From Verrucomicrobiales bacterium (GTDB taxonomy: Bacteria > Verrucomicrobiota > Verrucomicrobiia > Limisphaerales > J093), in assembly GCA_024233305.1 (NCBI GenBank), contig JACKPV010000038.1, forward strand, positions 1-64,000: 64,000 nt of DNA, read 5' to 3'. The number at the start of each line of letters is the position of its first letter. Positions within the stretch are counted from its first letter, which is position 1. Position numbers and translations under genes: made by a program. The notes under the pieces are model-generated. The model did not search any database and was not told where the DNA came from. It saw only the letters and a list, made by a program, of their open reading frames with translations. Below are positions 17,419 through 27,155 of the stretch, piece by piece.

Positions 17419-19079
17419 GGCGGGGCGGGCGCCGCTTCCTTGCCGATGGCCCACAGCGGGTTTTCGCCCCGCAGATTCAGGTGGATGCCGTGCACCCGCG
17501 CGTCGTCGAAGCAGGCCATGCCGACGTAGAAGTAGAGCGGGATGACCGGCAGCGCCTCGGCCACCAGCAGGTGTTCCGCGGCCGCGAGGCGTTCCTGGCG
17601 GCGGGCCGCATCCGGTTCCGCGTTCGCCTCCCGCAGCAACGCGTCGTACCGCCCGTTGCGCCAGCCCGTCCGGTTGTTCGGATTGTCGCTCAGGAACAGG
17701 TCCAGAAAGGTGTTCGGATCGTCGTAATCGCCGATCCAACTGCTGCGGATCAGGTCGTAATCCAGGGCGCTCTGGGCCGCCAGCCAGGTCTTCCATTCGA
17801 GCTGCCGCAGTTCGAGCCGGAGACCGAGTTCGCGCTGCCACATGTCGCGCAGTTCGAGGGCGATGTTCCGGTGGCTGGGCGCCGTGTTGTAGGTGTATTC
17901 CACCACCGGAAATCCCTGCCCGCCGGGAAATCCCGCCTCGGCCAGCAGGCGGCGTGCCGCCTCGGGATCGTGGTCCAAACCCGCCGGCGGCCGGTAGGGC
18001 ACGGAGCCGTTCATGATCCCGGGCGGTGAAAGGCAGGCCGCGATCCGCTCCCCTCCACGCGTGATCCGCCGCACCAACCGCTCCTTGTCCACGGCCAACG
18101 CCAACGCCCGTCGCACCCGCGGATCGTTGAAGGGGGCCTTGGTCACGTTGCACCGGATGAAGTAGGTGCCCAGGAAGTTGTAGGTGTGGAAGTCCGCCCG
18201 CCGGCGCAGCTCATCCAGCAGGTGGGTCGGGATGAGTTCCTTGTCCCAGACGACATCCACCGCGCCGCTTTCGTAGAGGTTCAGGGCCGTGTTCGGGGAA
18301 ACGCAGCTCAACAGGTCGACGACCTCGCAACGCACGTTCGCGGCGTCCCAGTAAAAGGCATTGCGCCGCAATCGCACCCGGTCGTTCAACCGCCAGAACT
18401 CAAGTGTGTAAGGGCCGCTGGCCGCAAACGGGCGCGCGTGCAGCCACCGGTCCCCGATCGGTTCGATGACGTGCCGGGGCACGACTGTGCATGGCGAATA
18501 GGCCAGCAGATCGAGGAAAAACGGGGTGGGCGACTCGAGTTCCACCTGCAATTCCCGCGCGTCCACGGCGCGCACGCCCACCCGGGTGAAATCGTCCAGC
18601 TCGCCCAAAGCGAAGGCCCGCGCGTTGCGCAACGGGAACAGCGCGCCCGCGTACTCGTTTGCGGTGGCGGGCGCCAACGCGCGCTGCCAGGACCAGACCA
18701 CGTCCGCCGTGGTGATCGGCCGCCCATCCGACCAGGCCGCCTCGGGCCGGAGATGGAAGGTGTACACCGTGCCGTCCGTGGAGACCTCCCAACGCGCGGC
18801 CAGACCGGGCACCGGCTGCCCGGTTCGGGGATCGTACCGGGTCAGGCCCTCGAACAAGGCCAGCGCAATCCGGCCATCCGCCTGGCCCGTGATCTGGTGT
18901 GGATCCAGCGATTCCGGCTCGGGACCGTTGATGATCCGCAGGTCGGCCGGCGGCGGGGTTCGGAAACAGCCCGTCAACAGAACCAGCACGATCCCCGGGG
19001 CCGCCGGCGCGCCCCCGATCCGGCGGCAAAAAGAGAACGCGTCCAGGAGGACATCCTGGACGCGTCCGAAGGCCTTCAT
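17415..19079 (-). CDS. Peptide-binding lipoprotein, SBP family 5 (OppA/DppA type)
   Basis: Extracytoplasmic receptor of the ABC transporter, about 554 aa. Family 5 features are clear: GPEPESLDPHQITGQADGRIALALFEGLTRYDP at the N-terminus, AAWSDGRPITTADVVWSWQRAL, and NNRTGWRNGRYDALLREAN near the end. A lipobox LLTGC at about residue 38 follows a hydrophobic stretch. The start is doubtful: the first 15 codons from the ATG at 19079 overlap a strong intrinsic terminator hairpin belonging to secG. A later start would leave almost no signal peptide (GTG at codon 31 is 7 codons before the Cys). So either translation really begins at 19079 or a non-standard start is used. Stop and next ATG overlap. Confidence 0.88.
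   Translation of the reverse strand: MKAFGRVQDVLLDAFSFCRRIGGAPAAPGIVLVLLTGCFRTPPPADLRIINGPEPESLDPHQITGQADGRIALALFEGLTRYDPRTGQPVPGLAARWEVSTDGTVYTFHLRPEAAWSDGRPITTADVVWSWQRALAPATANEYAGALFPLRNARAFALGELDDFTRVGVRAVDARELQVELESPTPFFLDLLAYSPCTVVPRHVIEPIGDRWLHARPFAASGPYTLEFWRLNDRVRLRRNAFYWDAANVRCEVVDLLSCVSPNTALNLYESGAVDVVWDKELIPTHLLDELRRRADFHTYNFLGTYFIRCNVTKAPFNDPRVRRALALAVDKERLVRRITRGGERIAACLSPPGIMNGSVPYRPPAGLDHDPEAARRLLAEAGFPGGQGFPVVEYTYNTAPSHRNIALELRDMWQRELGLRLELRQLEWKTWLAAQSALDYDLIRSSWIGDYDDPNTFLDLFLSDNPNNRTGWRNGRYDALLREANAEPDAARRQERLAAAEHLLVAEALPVIPLYFYVGMACFDDARVHGIHLNLRGENPLWAIGKEAAPAPP
19028..19065 (-). terminator. Rho-independent terminator after secG
   Basis: On the minus strand a perfect 12-base stem (ACGCGTCCAGGA with its complement) encloses a five-base loop and is followed directly by TCTCTTTTT. 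It begins 32 bases after the secG stop and has a T-tract only on the minus-strand side. It should end the pgk-tpiA-secG transcript. It overlaps the apparent start of the downstream binding-protein gene. Confidence 0.82.
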
Positions 19080-19096
19080 CGGGCTGTCGGCCCGGG

Positions 19097-19642
19097 CTAC
19101 TGTCCACCCTCCGTCGGAGGCGCGTTGGTGGCGGACACCGGGTCGGCGGATTCCCCGGCGCCGGTTTCGGTCGGCTCTCCGGCATCCGTCGCCCCCGGCT
19201 GCGCCGCGGGCTCGGCGGCTTCCGCTCCAGCGCCGCTCGTGGCGGCGTCCACGGTGACATTCGAGATCGTGTTGGCCAGCGAGCCCGCATCGGGGGTGGT
19301 GGCATCCCCGGCTTCGGCGCCGGTCGCAGCGGCCGGCACCGCGGGTGCGGCGGCGGCGCGGCTGTCGAGTTCCTGCAGCACCGCCTTGCGGCTGGCCTTT
19401 GCCTGGTGTGACTGGAGGACCGAGAGCCCCAGGGACAGCGCCAGGAACACCGTGGTCCCGTAGCGGGTTGCCTTGGTGAGCACGGTGCCGGTCCCGGAGC
19501 CGAACAAGGCGTCGGTGGTACCGCCTCCGAACGCGACCCCCGCGCCGGCGTCCTTCTTGGGCAACTGCACCAGAATGAGCAGAATGAGGAACAGGCAGTT
19601 CAACACCAGAACGATGGTGAGCAGGCCGATGATCAGGTCCAT
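19097..19642 (-). CDS. secG: Preprotein translocase subunit SecG with low-complexity tail
   Basis: Small membrane subunit of the SecYEG channel. The first 75 residues carry the two SecG helices (LLTIVLVLNCLFLILLILVQ and TTVFLALSLGLSVLQ) separated by the conserved loop with GAGVAFGGG and LFGSGTGTVLTKAT. A roughly 100-residue Ala/Pro/Thr/Glu-rich tail follows, longer than in model bacteria but often seen in PVC and related genomes. It is third in a pgk-tpiA-secG operon, a common arrangement in bacteria, 36 bases after tpiA. Confidence 0.93.
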   Translation of the reverse strand: MDLIIGLLTIVLVLNCLFLILLILVQLPKKDAGAGVAFGGGTTDALFGSGTGTVLTKATRYGTTVFLALSLGLSVLQSHQAKASRKAVLQELDSRAAAAPAVPAAATGAEAGDATTPDAGSLANTISNVTVDAATSGAGAEAAEPAAQPGATDAGEPTETGAGESADPVSATNAPPTEGGQ

Positions 19643-19678
19643 GGCTGGAAAAAAATCAGTGGTTGAGGAGGACGCGGT

Positions 19679-20443
<765 letters not shown>

Positions 20444-20507
20444 GTGATGTCCAAAGGGGGTCGGATCAAAGCAGAGTCTGCCAATCGCAACAAGTCCGCG
20501 TTCACCG

Positions 20508-21761
20508 TCATTTCTCGCTCAGCGCCGCCACGCCGGGCAGTTCGATGCCCTCGAGGAATTCGAGGCTGGCCCCGCCGCCCGTGCTCATCCAGGTCACCTG
20601 GTCGCCGAGCCCGGCCTTCTTCAACGCGCTGACACTGTCCCCACCGCCGATGATGCTGGTGGCGCCGTTGCTTTGGGTGGCCGCCGCCACCGCTTGGCCC
20701 ACGGCGAGCGTGCCGGCCGCAAAGCGATCGTCCTCGAACAGGCCCATCGGGCCGTTCCACAGGATGGCCCGGGCCGACGCAATCACTTCGGCGTAGAGCT
20801 TCGCGGTCTCCGGGCCGATGTCCAGGCCCGCTTCATTGTCGGCGATCCCGGCCCGGGTCACCCGCGGGTTCTCATACTTGAAGATCGTCCGCCCCTTCTT
20901 GTCCTTCTCGCCGCTGTCCACCTTGGCCGCCACGATGTCATCCACGGGGATCAACAGCTTGACGCCGCGTTCCTTTGCCTTCGCCAGGGCCGCGCGGGCG
21001 TCTTCCACGCGATCCGGCTCGACGAGGGAAGCGCCCACGGGCGCGCCCTGCGCCAGGCGGAACGTGTAGGCCATGGCGCCGCCGATGAGCAGCGCGTCCG
21101 CCTTTTCAAGCAGCCGGTTGATGACCTTGATCTTGTCCGAAACCTTCGCGCCGCCAAGGATCACCACAAACGGGCGCGCCGGTTGTTCGAGTTCGTCGCC
21201 GAGGAATTTCAACTCCTTCTCCATGAGGAGCCCCGCCGCGCACTGGCCACCCCGGCCCGCCACCAACCGCGCCACCCCCTCGGTCGACGCATGCGCCCGA
21301 TGCGCCGTTCCGAAGGCATCGTTCACGTAGGCCTCGGCAACCGCCGCCAGTTGATCGGCAAACGCGGGGTCATTCGCTTCTTCCTCCGCGTGATACCGCA
21401 CGTTCTCGAGCAGCAGTACGTCGCCATTCTGCAACGCATCGACCGCCCGCGAGACGGCGGGGCCCACGCTGTTCTCGACGAAAGCGACCGGTTTTCCGAG
21501 GAGTTCCGACAGCTTGCCGGCCACGGGCCGCAACGACATGGAAGGTTCGGGTCGGCCCTTCGGCCGACCGAGATGGGCGGCCAGGATGATCCGCGCGCCC
21601 TGGCCGATGAGGTGTTGCAGCGTGGGCAGGGTCGCCTCGATCCGGGTGGTGTCCGTGATCACCATCCGTCCGTCCTTTTCCTTCAGGGGCACATTGTAGT
21701 CCACGCGCACGAGTACGCGCCTGCCGCCGAAATCCACATCGTTGATCGTCAATTTGGCCAT
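20508..21761 (-). CDS. pgk: Phosphoglycerate kinase
   Basis: Transfers phosphate between 1,3-bisphosphoglycerate and ADP in glycolysis. The 417-aa product contains RVDYNVPL at the N-terminus, AAHLGRPKG, the hinge region KFLGDELEQPARPFVVILGGAKVSDKI, WNGPMGLFE and the C-terminal GGGDSVSALKKAG. A GGAG sequence lies ten bases before the ATG. It is the promoter-proximal gene of the operon pgk-tpiA-secG. Confidence 0.97.
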   Translation of the reverse strand: MAKLTINDVDFGGRRVLVRVDYNVPLKEKDGRMVITDTTRIEATLPTLQHLIGQGARIILAAHLGRPKGRPEPSMSLRPVAGKLSELLGKPVAFVENSVGPAVSRAVDALQNGDVLLLENVRYHAEEEANDPAFADQLAAVAEAYVNDAFGTAHRAHASTEGVARLVAGRGGQCAAGLLMEKELKFLGDELEQPARPFVVILGGAKVSDKIKVINRLLEKADALLIGGAMAYTFRLAQGAPVGASLVEPDRVEDARAALAKAKERGVKLLIPVDDIVAAKVDSGEKDKKGRTIFKYENPRVTRAGIADNEAGLDIGPETAKLYAEVIASARAILWNGPMGLFEDDRFAAGTLAVGQAVAAATQSNGATSIIGGGDSVSALKKAGLGDQVTWMSTGGGASLEFLEGIELPGVAALSEK

Positions 21762-21785
21762 AACAGCTCCGAAAACCGCGCGCCA

Positions 21786-21813
21786 ACCATATCCGAGCGT
21801 CCGGGAGAGTCAA
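21786..21813 (-). promoter_or_regulatory. Sigma-70-type promoter of pgk-tpiA-secG
   Basis: On the minus strand TTGACT (21808-21813) and TATGGT (21786-21791) are 16 bases apart. Transcription would begin near 21779, giving a leader of about 18 bases before the pgk ATG. The -35 matches the consensus in five of six positions. It is a prediction from sequence only. Confidence 0.6.
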
Positions 21814-21965
21814 AGTGTTTCCCAATGCGCCCCGCGTGCCCGCCAGGGCGAGTGACAAAGTAGCTGGAGGGGGTTGAACGGGGGGGCGGAGGGCGGTTGG
21901 CGACGGGTCCGAGCGGGGCATGGAGGCGATGAAAGCCCGCATTTGGGCCTGCTTGCGGCTCCGGC

Positions 21966-23953
21966 GGACACACCGATCCCTCCCCGCGGCAGCGCCCCGG
22001 GGTGAGCGACTCGGTTTGGGTGGGTCGGCTACGCCGGTGGCGACATGAACCGACGGATCAGGCCACCAGGATGGCGACAGATGTGCAACTCGTAGTCGGG
22101 CAGCGACTTCTTGCCCCCGCGTTTGTAGCGCTGCTGTTCGTGCAGGAAGATGGTCAGGGAGCGAAACAGGGACAGCACCCGCGCCGTGTTGGTCTCCGCC
22201 ACCGGACAGCGATCCTCGTCCTGGGTGCGATCCCGCCGATGATGCTGGCCGTTCTCGATCTTCCAGTGACTGCGCACCAAGGCCAGCAGGGGGGCCGGCC
22301 CGGCCTCGTCGGTCCAGAAACTGGTCGCCGCGTAGACGGTCTCCTCGGTGTGTTTGACCACTTGCCCGCCGCGGACATGATCGACCTTGCGGTCCACGCG
22401 CAACACCTGGGCCGCGCCGGCCAGTCCCAGGGTCTGGGGCGTGACCGCCACGCACCACAGCGCCCGGTCTTCAACCCGCCCGTGCCCCTTTTCGATGGTG
22501 CGGGCCTGAGGGGGGAAAAGCGCCCCCGAGGAGCGATTGGGCTTTGGCGAAGGCCCCGGGTTGATTGCCCTTGAGTATCAGGAGGTAATCGGCCCCGTTG
22601 CCCTGGGTGAGTTGCCGCGCGTTGGCCTTGGTGGTGTGGGCGGCATCGGTCGTGACACACACCCCGGCCAGGTCCATCGAGGACCAGTGCGCCGCGACCG
22701 CCGCCTCCTCGTTGGTGTTGGCTGGCACAGCCACTTGGTCCACCAGTCGCTGCTGGTCGGTGACGAAGTTGACCAGTGTCAGGGCTTTGTCGGCTTTGGG
22801 CTTCTGCAATTCTGCCGGGATCTCCTCGGGCGGTTCCGGGGCCGTGGCCACCGCCGGGGCCGGCGCGGCATTCTTGACCACCTTGCCGTCCAGGTGGAGG
22901 ACCTCTGCCCGGCGGGGATCCTCGCGGGCCATCCAGCCGACCAGCACGCCCTTGAGTTGCTCGACATCAATCTTTTTGAGCAAGCGGCGGAAGGTGCGCT
23001 CGCTGGGCACGTCGCATTGCCGGGGAGCCCCCGGGCGCGGGCGGCAACGCAACTGCCAGCGCTGACCGTGATTGAGGCTGGCGGCGAATTCGGCAATCGC
23101 GTGCGGCCCGTCGGAACCAGCCGCCACCGCCAGGGCGATCAAACTCAGCACCGTGGCCAGCGGATGCCGGAGGCCCTTGGGCCGGCGGGGTTCATGCATC
23201 TGCTCGGCGAAACACTGCCACAACGAAAACAACTGGCCCGTGGCCACCGGACAGGCCGGCGGCAGGGGCCGTTCATGGGCGGCCAGATGCGGCGGGAGTT
23301 GGGCCGCGCGCAGGTGCTTCAAGGCCGCGGGCCCCAGCGCCCGGACCCAGAGTTGCTTGGGATGGGTGGTGTCGGTGTAGAAGTCCTGCCAGTCGCGCTG
23401 GCAGCCCCGGGTGGAGCCGAGCCGTTGCCAGCCGGCGGCTTTGTAGCAGGTGCCCCGGAAGCGTTGCGGATCGACGAAGGTCTCGACCGCGAGCACGGGA
23501 TGGCCGAAGTGCTGCTGCCAGTCCTGGGCCAGACGTTCACAGCTGAGCTTCAACACGCGCGAGGCCAGATTGGGCCAGCGCCCCGGGGCGGCCAGGACCA
23601 GGAAGCGCTGGTTTTGGGCCAGCAGATGGCGCCGGGCCGCCACCTCGCGGGCCGACCAATGCAGCCAGCGGTCCCGGGGCTTGAGGTGGAAGGCGGGCGA
23701 ACAGAAGACCAGCAGGGCCAGCCACTGCCCCTGAAACTCGGCCACATAGCGCAGGGCCTGGCCCACGGCGGTGGCGTTCTTGAGGTAGTGCCTGCGGCGG
23801 AGAAGGTCGTCGAACCGGGGGCGTTCGGATTCCTTGATGAGACGCACCTGGACCCCTTGGAGCAACTCGGGTTCCGGGGGCAGTCCCTGGCTCACCACGT
23901 TGGAAAGATGGACCGACATGCCCGGAGTGAAGCAGGGGGAGGAGGGGGTGCCC
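21966..23953. mobile_element. ISAs1-family insertion sequence remnant (boundaries tentative)
   Basis: The transposase pseudogene marks an IS. Tentative imperfect ends are GGACACACCGATCCCTCCCC at 21966-21985 and, in inverted orientation, GGGCACCCCCTCCTCCCC ending at 23953. They match only loosely, and no target duplication is visible next to them. The element sits between the pgk operon and a GH172 gene, in a region with otherwise ordinary composition. Confidence 0.35.
22029..23919 (-). pseudogene. DruA-like (DUF4338) domain fused to ISAs1 transposase, frameshifted
   Basis: The N-terminal 210 residues match the DUF4338/DruA domain: LRRRHYLKNA, LRYVAEFQGQWLALLVF, LKPRDRWLHWSAREVAAR, NQRFLVL and ETFVDPQRFRGTCYKAAGW. 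The rest is an ISAs1-type transposase: the associated domain (PKGLRHPLATVLSLIALAVAAG), first Asp in HLDGKVVKN, second Asp in TTDAAHTTKANARQLTQ, then GADYLLILKGNQP. The frame then breaks at a run of six Cs (22510-22515). Removing one base restores EKGHGRVEDRALW and SHWKIEN, which holds the catalytic Glu, to the stop at 22029. The length of 1891 bases is one more than a multiple of three, fitting a single insertion. The intact product would be 629 aa. It is either inactive, made by frameshifting, or a sequencing error. Confidence 0.85.
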
Positions 23954-24162
23954 AGAGAAATCGAACCAAATCTCTCCCTTCAAACCTCTTCCACGACTCC
24001 TTGACAACCGCCCTGGCGTGCCCGCCGGCGCCGCCCGACGGAATCCCGTGCGTCGCGGGTTGGTTTCTGGTATCCGTTCGGGCGTTGCCTGCGCGGGTCC
24101 CGGCTGGGTTGTCGTGGACTTTGCCGGGCGGCATGGAAACGTCCGCACGTATTGAACCGATC

Positions 24163-25317
24163 ATGAAACGCATGCTTCCTGGCGTCGCCCTGCTGGCGGC
24201 GCTTTCGTTGGGCTCCACGCTCACCCCGAGCCAGGCCCAGCCGCGCGCCTTCAACGGGCTCGGCTTGAACCTGGGGAATCTCTACCGCCTCTCCGATGCC
24301 CAATCGCGCTCGATCAGCCCGGAGAACTTCACCGGCGAAAAGGGCAAAGGCGGCATGGCCACCGAGGGCACCGGCCAGAACGCGGCGCGCGATCTCGGGC
24401 AGGGCTGGAAGGTGTCGCCGTCGGTGCGCATCCCGGGCAGGAGCACCTTCACGATGGCCGAGATCGAGGGGCCCGGCTGCATTCAGAGCATCTGGATGAC
24501 CCCGACCGGCAACTGGCGCTGGTCGATCCTCCGTTTCTATTGGGATGACGAAACCGAGCCGTCCATCGAGTGCCCGGTCGGCGACTTCTTCGCGTGCGGT
24601 TGGGGCAAGTATTGTCAGATCAGTTCGCTGGCCGTCTGCGTGAATCCCGGCAGCGCGTTCAACTGCTACTGGCCGATGCCCTTCCGCCGCAAGGCGCGCA
24701 TCACGATGGAAAACCTCGATGACAACGCGATGACGCTCTATTACCAGATCAACTACACCCTCACCGAGGTGCCGCGCGACGCCGCCTACCTGCACGCGCA
24801 ATTCCGCCGCGTCGATCCCCTGCCGGAAAAGCAGGACTACACGATCCTCGACGGCGTGAAGGGCAAGGGGCACTACGTCGGGACCTACCTGGCCTGGGAA
24901 GTGCACAGCACCGGCTGGTGGGGCGAAGGCGAGATCAAGTTCTTCATGGATGGCGACACCGCGTTCCCCACGATTTGCGGCACCGGCACGGAGGATTACT
25001 TCTGCGGTTCGTACAATTTCGATTCCGGCGGGACCTACAAGGAGTTCACCACACCCTACACGGGGCTGCCGCAGGTCATCCGCCCGGATGGGGCCTACCA
25101 GTCACAGCAACGCTTCGGCCTTTATCGCTGGCACATTCCCGATCCCGTGCGGTTCAACGAGGACTTGAAGGTGACGATCCAAGCGCTCGGCTGGATGTCG
25201 GGCGGACGTTACCAACCGTTGAGGGACGACATCGCCTCGGTGGCTTTCTGGTACCAGAACGAACCGCACGCACCGTTCCCGAAGCTCCCGTCGAAGGACG
25301 AGCTGGAACTGAAGTAA
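24163..25317 (+). CDS. Secreted DUF2961 / GH172-type glycoside hydrolase
   Basis: A 384-aa exported protein. The start at 24163 gives a clean signal peptide (MKRMLPGVALLAALSLGSTLTPSQAQ); an earlier in-frame ATG at 24133 is less suited. DUF2961 features are present: KGKGGMATEGT near 65, GWKVSPSVRIPGRSTFTMAEIEGPGCIQSIWMT, FYWDDETEPSIECPVGDFFACGWG, and the acidic FMDGDTAFPTICGTGTEDYFCGSYNF. Characterised members of this family (GH172) act on alpha-fructofuranosyl or arabinofuranosyl linkages, and some form hexamers. The actual substrate here is unknown. The coding frame continues far upstream, but that stretch is antisense to the transposase and not part of the gene. Confidence 0.88.
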   Translation: MKRMLPGVALLAALSLGSTLTPSQAQPRAFNGLGLNLGNLYRLSDAQSRSISPENFTGEKGKGGMATEGTGQNAARDLGQGWKVSPSVRIPGRSTFTMAEIEGPGCIQSIWMTPTGNWRWSILRFYWDDETEPSIECPVGDFFACGWGKYCQISSLAVCVNPGSAFNCYWPMPFRRKARITMENLDDNAMTLYYQINYTLTEVPRDAAYLHAQFRRVDPLPEKQDYTILDGVKGKGHYVGTYLAWEVHSTGWWGEGEIKFFMDGDTAFPTICGTGTEDYFCGSYNFDSGGTYKEFTTPYTGLPQVIRPDGAYQSQQRFGLYRWHIPDPVRFNEDLKVTIQALGWMSGGRYQPLRDDIASVAFWYQNEPHAPFPKLPSKDELELK

Positions 25318-25649
25318 ACGCACCGCTCCGGGCGCCGGCAAAAATCGGGCGGGCGGTCTTCGGCAGCCGGGGGCGTCGATCGACGCCGGGGGCAGCCGGT
25401 TCGGCATGTGGTTCTCCGCCGCGTCGGGCCGGCGGCCCACCGGGGAGAACCCCACTCTCCAGGGTTCCACCCGCCCTCCGCTTCAGGGCCGTAAGGAGCG
25501 GACTCCGTCGGCGCTCCCGGTCCTGGTCGATCTCCGATGTTGCCTTCATGCCGCGGCCCGGCGGAGCGTAACGCCGCCGGAACCGCCCGGAGCCCTGCGG
25601 AACACGCCGGATGCTCCGCTCTCCGCGGTGGGGGGTGGAGCCCCAGCGG
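25318..25649. other. Intergenic region without a gene
   Basis: About 330 bases between converging genes. It holds a perfect 16-base palindrome (GGCGTCGATCGACGCC, 25372-25387) about 55 bases after the GH172 stop, flanked on both sides by CAGCCGG-like repeats. No T-tract follows, so a terminator role is unproven. Nothing else is recognisable. Confidence 0.4.
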
Positions 25650-27023
25650 CTACACGAGCCGGTATTCCCCGGGTTTCGCGACGGCCGGGAACGGGAGCGG
25701 GCCGAACTCGTATTTCTCCGGGCCGAGCCGGGTGGTCGCGTTCAATGCCTGATCCCATTCGATGCTCTGGCCGCTGTAGCAGGACTCGCGGCCCATGATG
25801 CCGGTCAAGGTGCTCTCGGCCACGGCCTGCGCTTCGTTGAGCGGGTTGCCGGCGCGGATGCTGGCGATGAAGTCCTGGTGTTCCTGCTGGTAAGGATTGG
25901 TTTCCTCGCGCTTGTTGTAGCGCCAGGGTCGGCCTTCGTTGAACCGGATGAAGTTCTGCGTGAACGACCCGACCGCCCTGCCCTTGGTGCCGATGATATT
26001 CTCCTCGACCCGCCCCTCGGTACCGGCCATCTGCCGCGTCTGGCTGAACACCATCACCCCGTTGGGATACTCGAACGCGGTGGCGAAGTGATCGAAGATG
26101 TGGCCGTGGATCGGATGCTCGCGGGCCTGCCGGCCGCCCATCCCATAGGCCTTGAGCGGATGCGCCTGGAGGGCCCAGTTGATGACGTCGAGGTTGTGGA
26201 CGTGCTGCTCGACAATGTGGTCGCCGCCAAGCCAGGTGAAGTAGTTCCAGTTGCGGAGCTGCCATTCCATGTCGGACCAGCCCGGCTCGCGCTCGATGAC
26301 CCAGATCACCCCGCCGTTCCAGTAACAGTGCGCATACAGAATGTCGCCCAGCGCGCCGTCATGGATGCGTTGCATCTGCTCGACGTACCCGAGTTGATGC
26401 CGCCGTTGCGTGCCCGCCACGATGCCGAGGTTCTTCTCGCGCGCCAGCCGGCCCGCTTCCATCAACATCCGCACGCCCGGACCGTCCACCCCGCCCGGCT
26501 TTTCGATGAAGATGTGCTTGCCGGCCTTGATGGCGTCGAGGGTGTGTTGCGGCCGAAAATGCGGCGGGGTGGCCTGGATGACGTAGTTGATCTCCGGCAC
26601 AGCCAGCAGCTGGCGATACCCGTCAAAACCCGTGAAACAGTGGTCGTCGGGAATCCGCATCCCCAGCTTGCGCAGTTGTTCCCGGCAACGGGCGATACGG
26701 TCCGGAAAGACATCCGCGAGCGCGATCACCTCGATGTTCCGGCCGGCGAGGCTGGCCCCTTCGGCGACGTCCTCGGTGTGATACCCCGCCGCCGGATAAA
26801 TGACCTTCGTCGCAGCGCCCAGGGCGTCGAGCACAGCCCCGGTGCCGCGCCCGCCGCAGCCAATCAGGCCGATGCGGATCGGATCGTCATTGGCCGCGTG
26901 GCTGGTGACGACGAAGGGCAGCTTGGTCAATGCCGCGCCGGCGGCCAGCGCGGAGGCCTTGAGGAACGAACGTCGGGGTAGCGCGGAGCCCTCCGCCATC
27001 GACGGGGTGCGGGTGTGGTTCAT
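25650..27023 (-). CDS. Gfo/Idh/MocA-family oxidoreductase with Tat signal
   Basis: NAD(P)-dependent sugar or polyol oxidoreductase, 457 aa. The N-terminus has a twin-arginine signal (PRRSFLKASALAAGAALT), so the folded protein with its cofactor is probably exported. A Rossmann nucleotide site follows (RIGLIGCGGRGTG), then VIALADVFPDR, and the family EKPGG motif (HIFIEKPGGVDG), whose Lys is catalytic in relatives. The C-terminal half is the dimerisation/substrate beta-sheet domain. Such Tat forms are plentiful in Planctomycetes and Verrucomicrobia. An alternative start at Met9 would keep the signal intact. It is convergent with GH172 and divergent from the sulfatase gene, an arrangement fitting a glycan-use cluster, but the substrate is not known. 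Confidence 0.92.
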   Translation of the reverse strand: MNHTRTPSMAEGSALPRRSFLKASALAAGAALTKLPFVVTSHAANDDPIRIGLIGCGGRGTGAVLDALGAATKVIYPAAGYHTEDVAEGASLAGRNIEVIALADVFPDRIARCREQLRKLGMRIPDDHCFTGFDGYRQLLAVPEINYVIQATPPHFRPQHTLDAIKAGKHIFIEKPGGVDGPGVRMLMEAGRLAREKNLGIVAGTQRRHQLGYVEQMQRIHDGALGDILYAHCYWNGGVIWVIEREPGWSDMEWQLRNWNYFTWLGGDHIVEQHVHNLDVINWALQAHPLKAYGMGGRQAREHPIHGHIFDHFATAFEYPNGVMVFSQTRQMAGTEGRVEENIIGTKGRAVGSFTQNFIRFNEGRPWRYNKREETNPYQQEHQDFIASIRAGNPLNEAQAVAESTLTGIMGRESCYSGQSIEWDQALNATTRLGPEKYEFGPLPFPAVAKPGEYRLV

Positions 27024-27155
27024 GGGCGGAGGCTAGCCCGGACGCCCGGCCGAATCCAGCCCTTCCACCACCGGCTTCCCCGACGGACCCGGCCATCGAC
27101 AAGCCGGCAATCCGCGCTTGCGCCCGACCCGCCGATTTGAAATCAAGGGCCCACC

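Noticed and set aside
21966..23953. Confident insertion-sequence ends with a target duplication
   Set aside because: The candidate ends match only loosely and no flanking direct repeat of 8-10 bases is present; kept as tentative only.
22537..24162. A 540-codon upstream extension of the GH172 gene
   Set aside because: The extension is antisense to the transposase, and a clean signal peptide begins at 24163.
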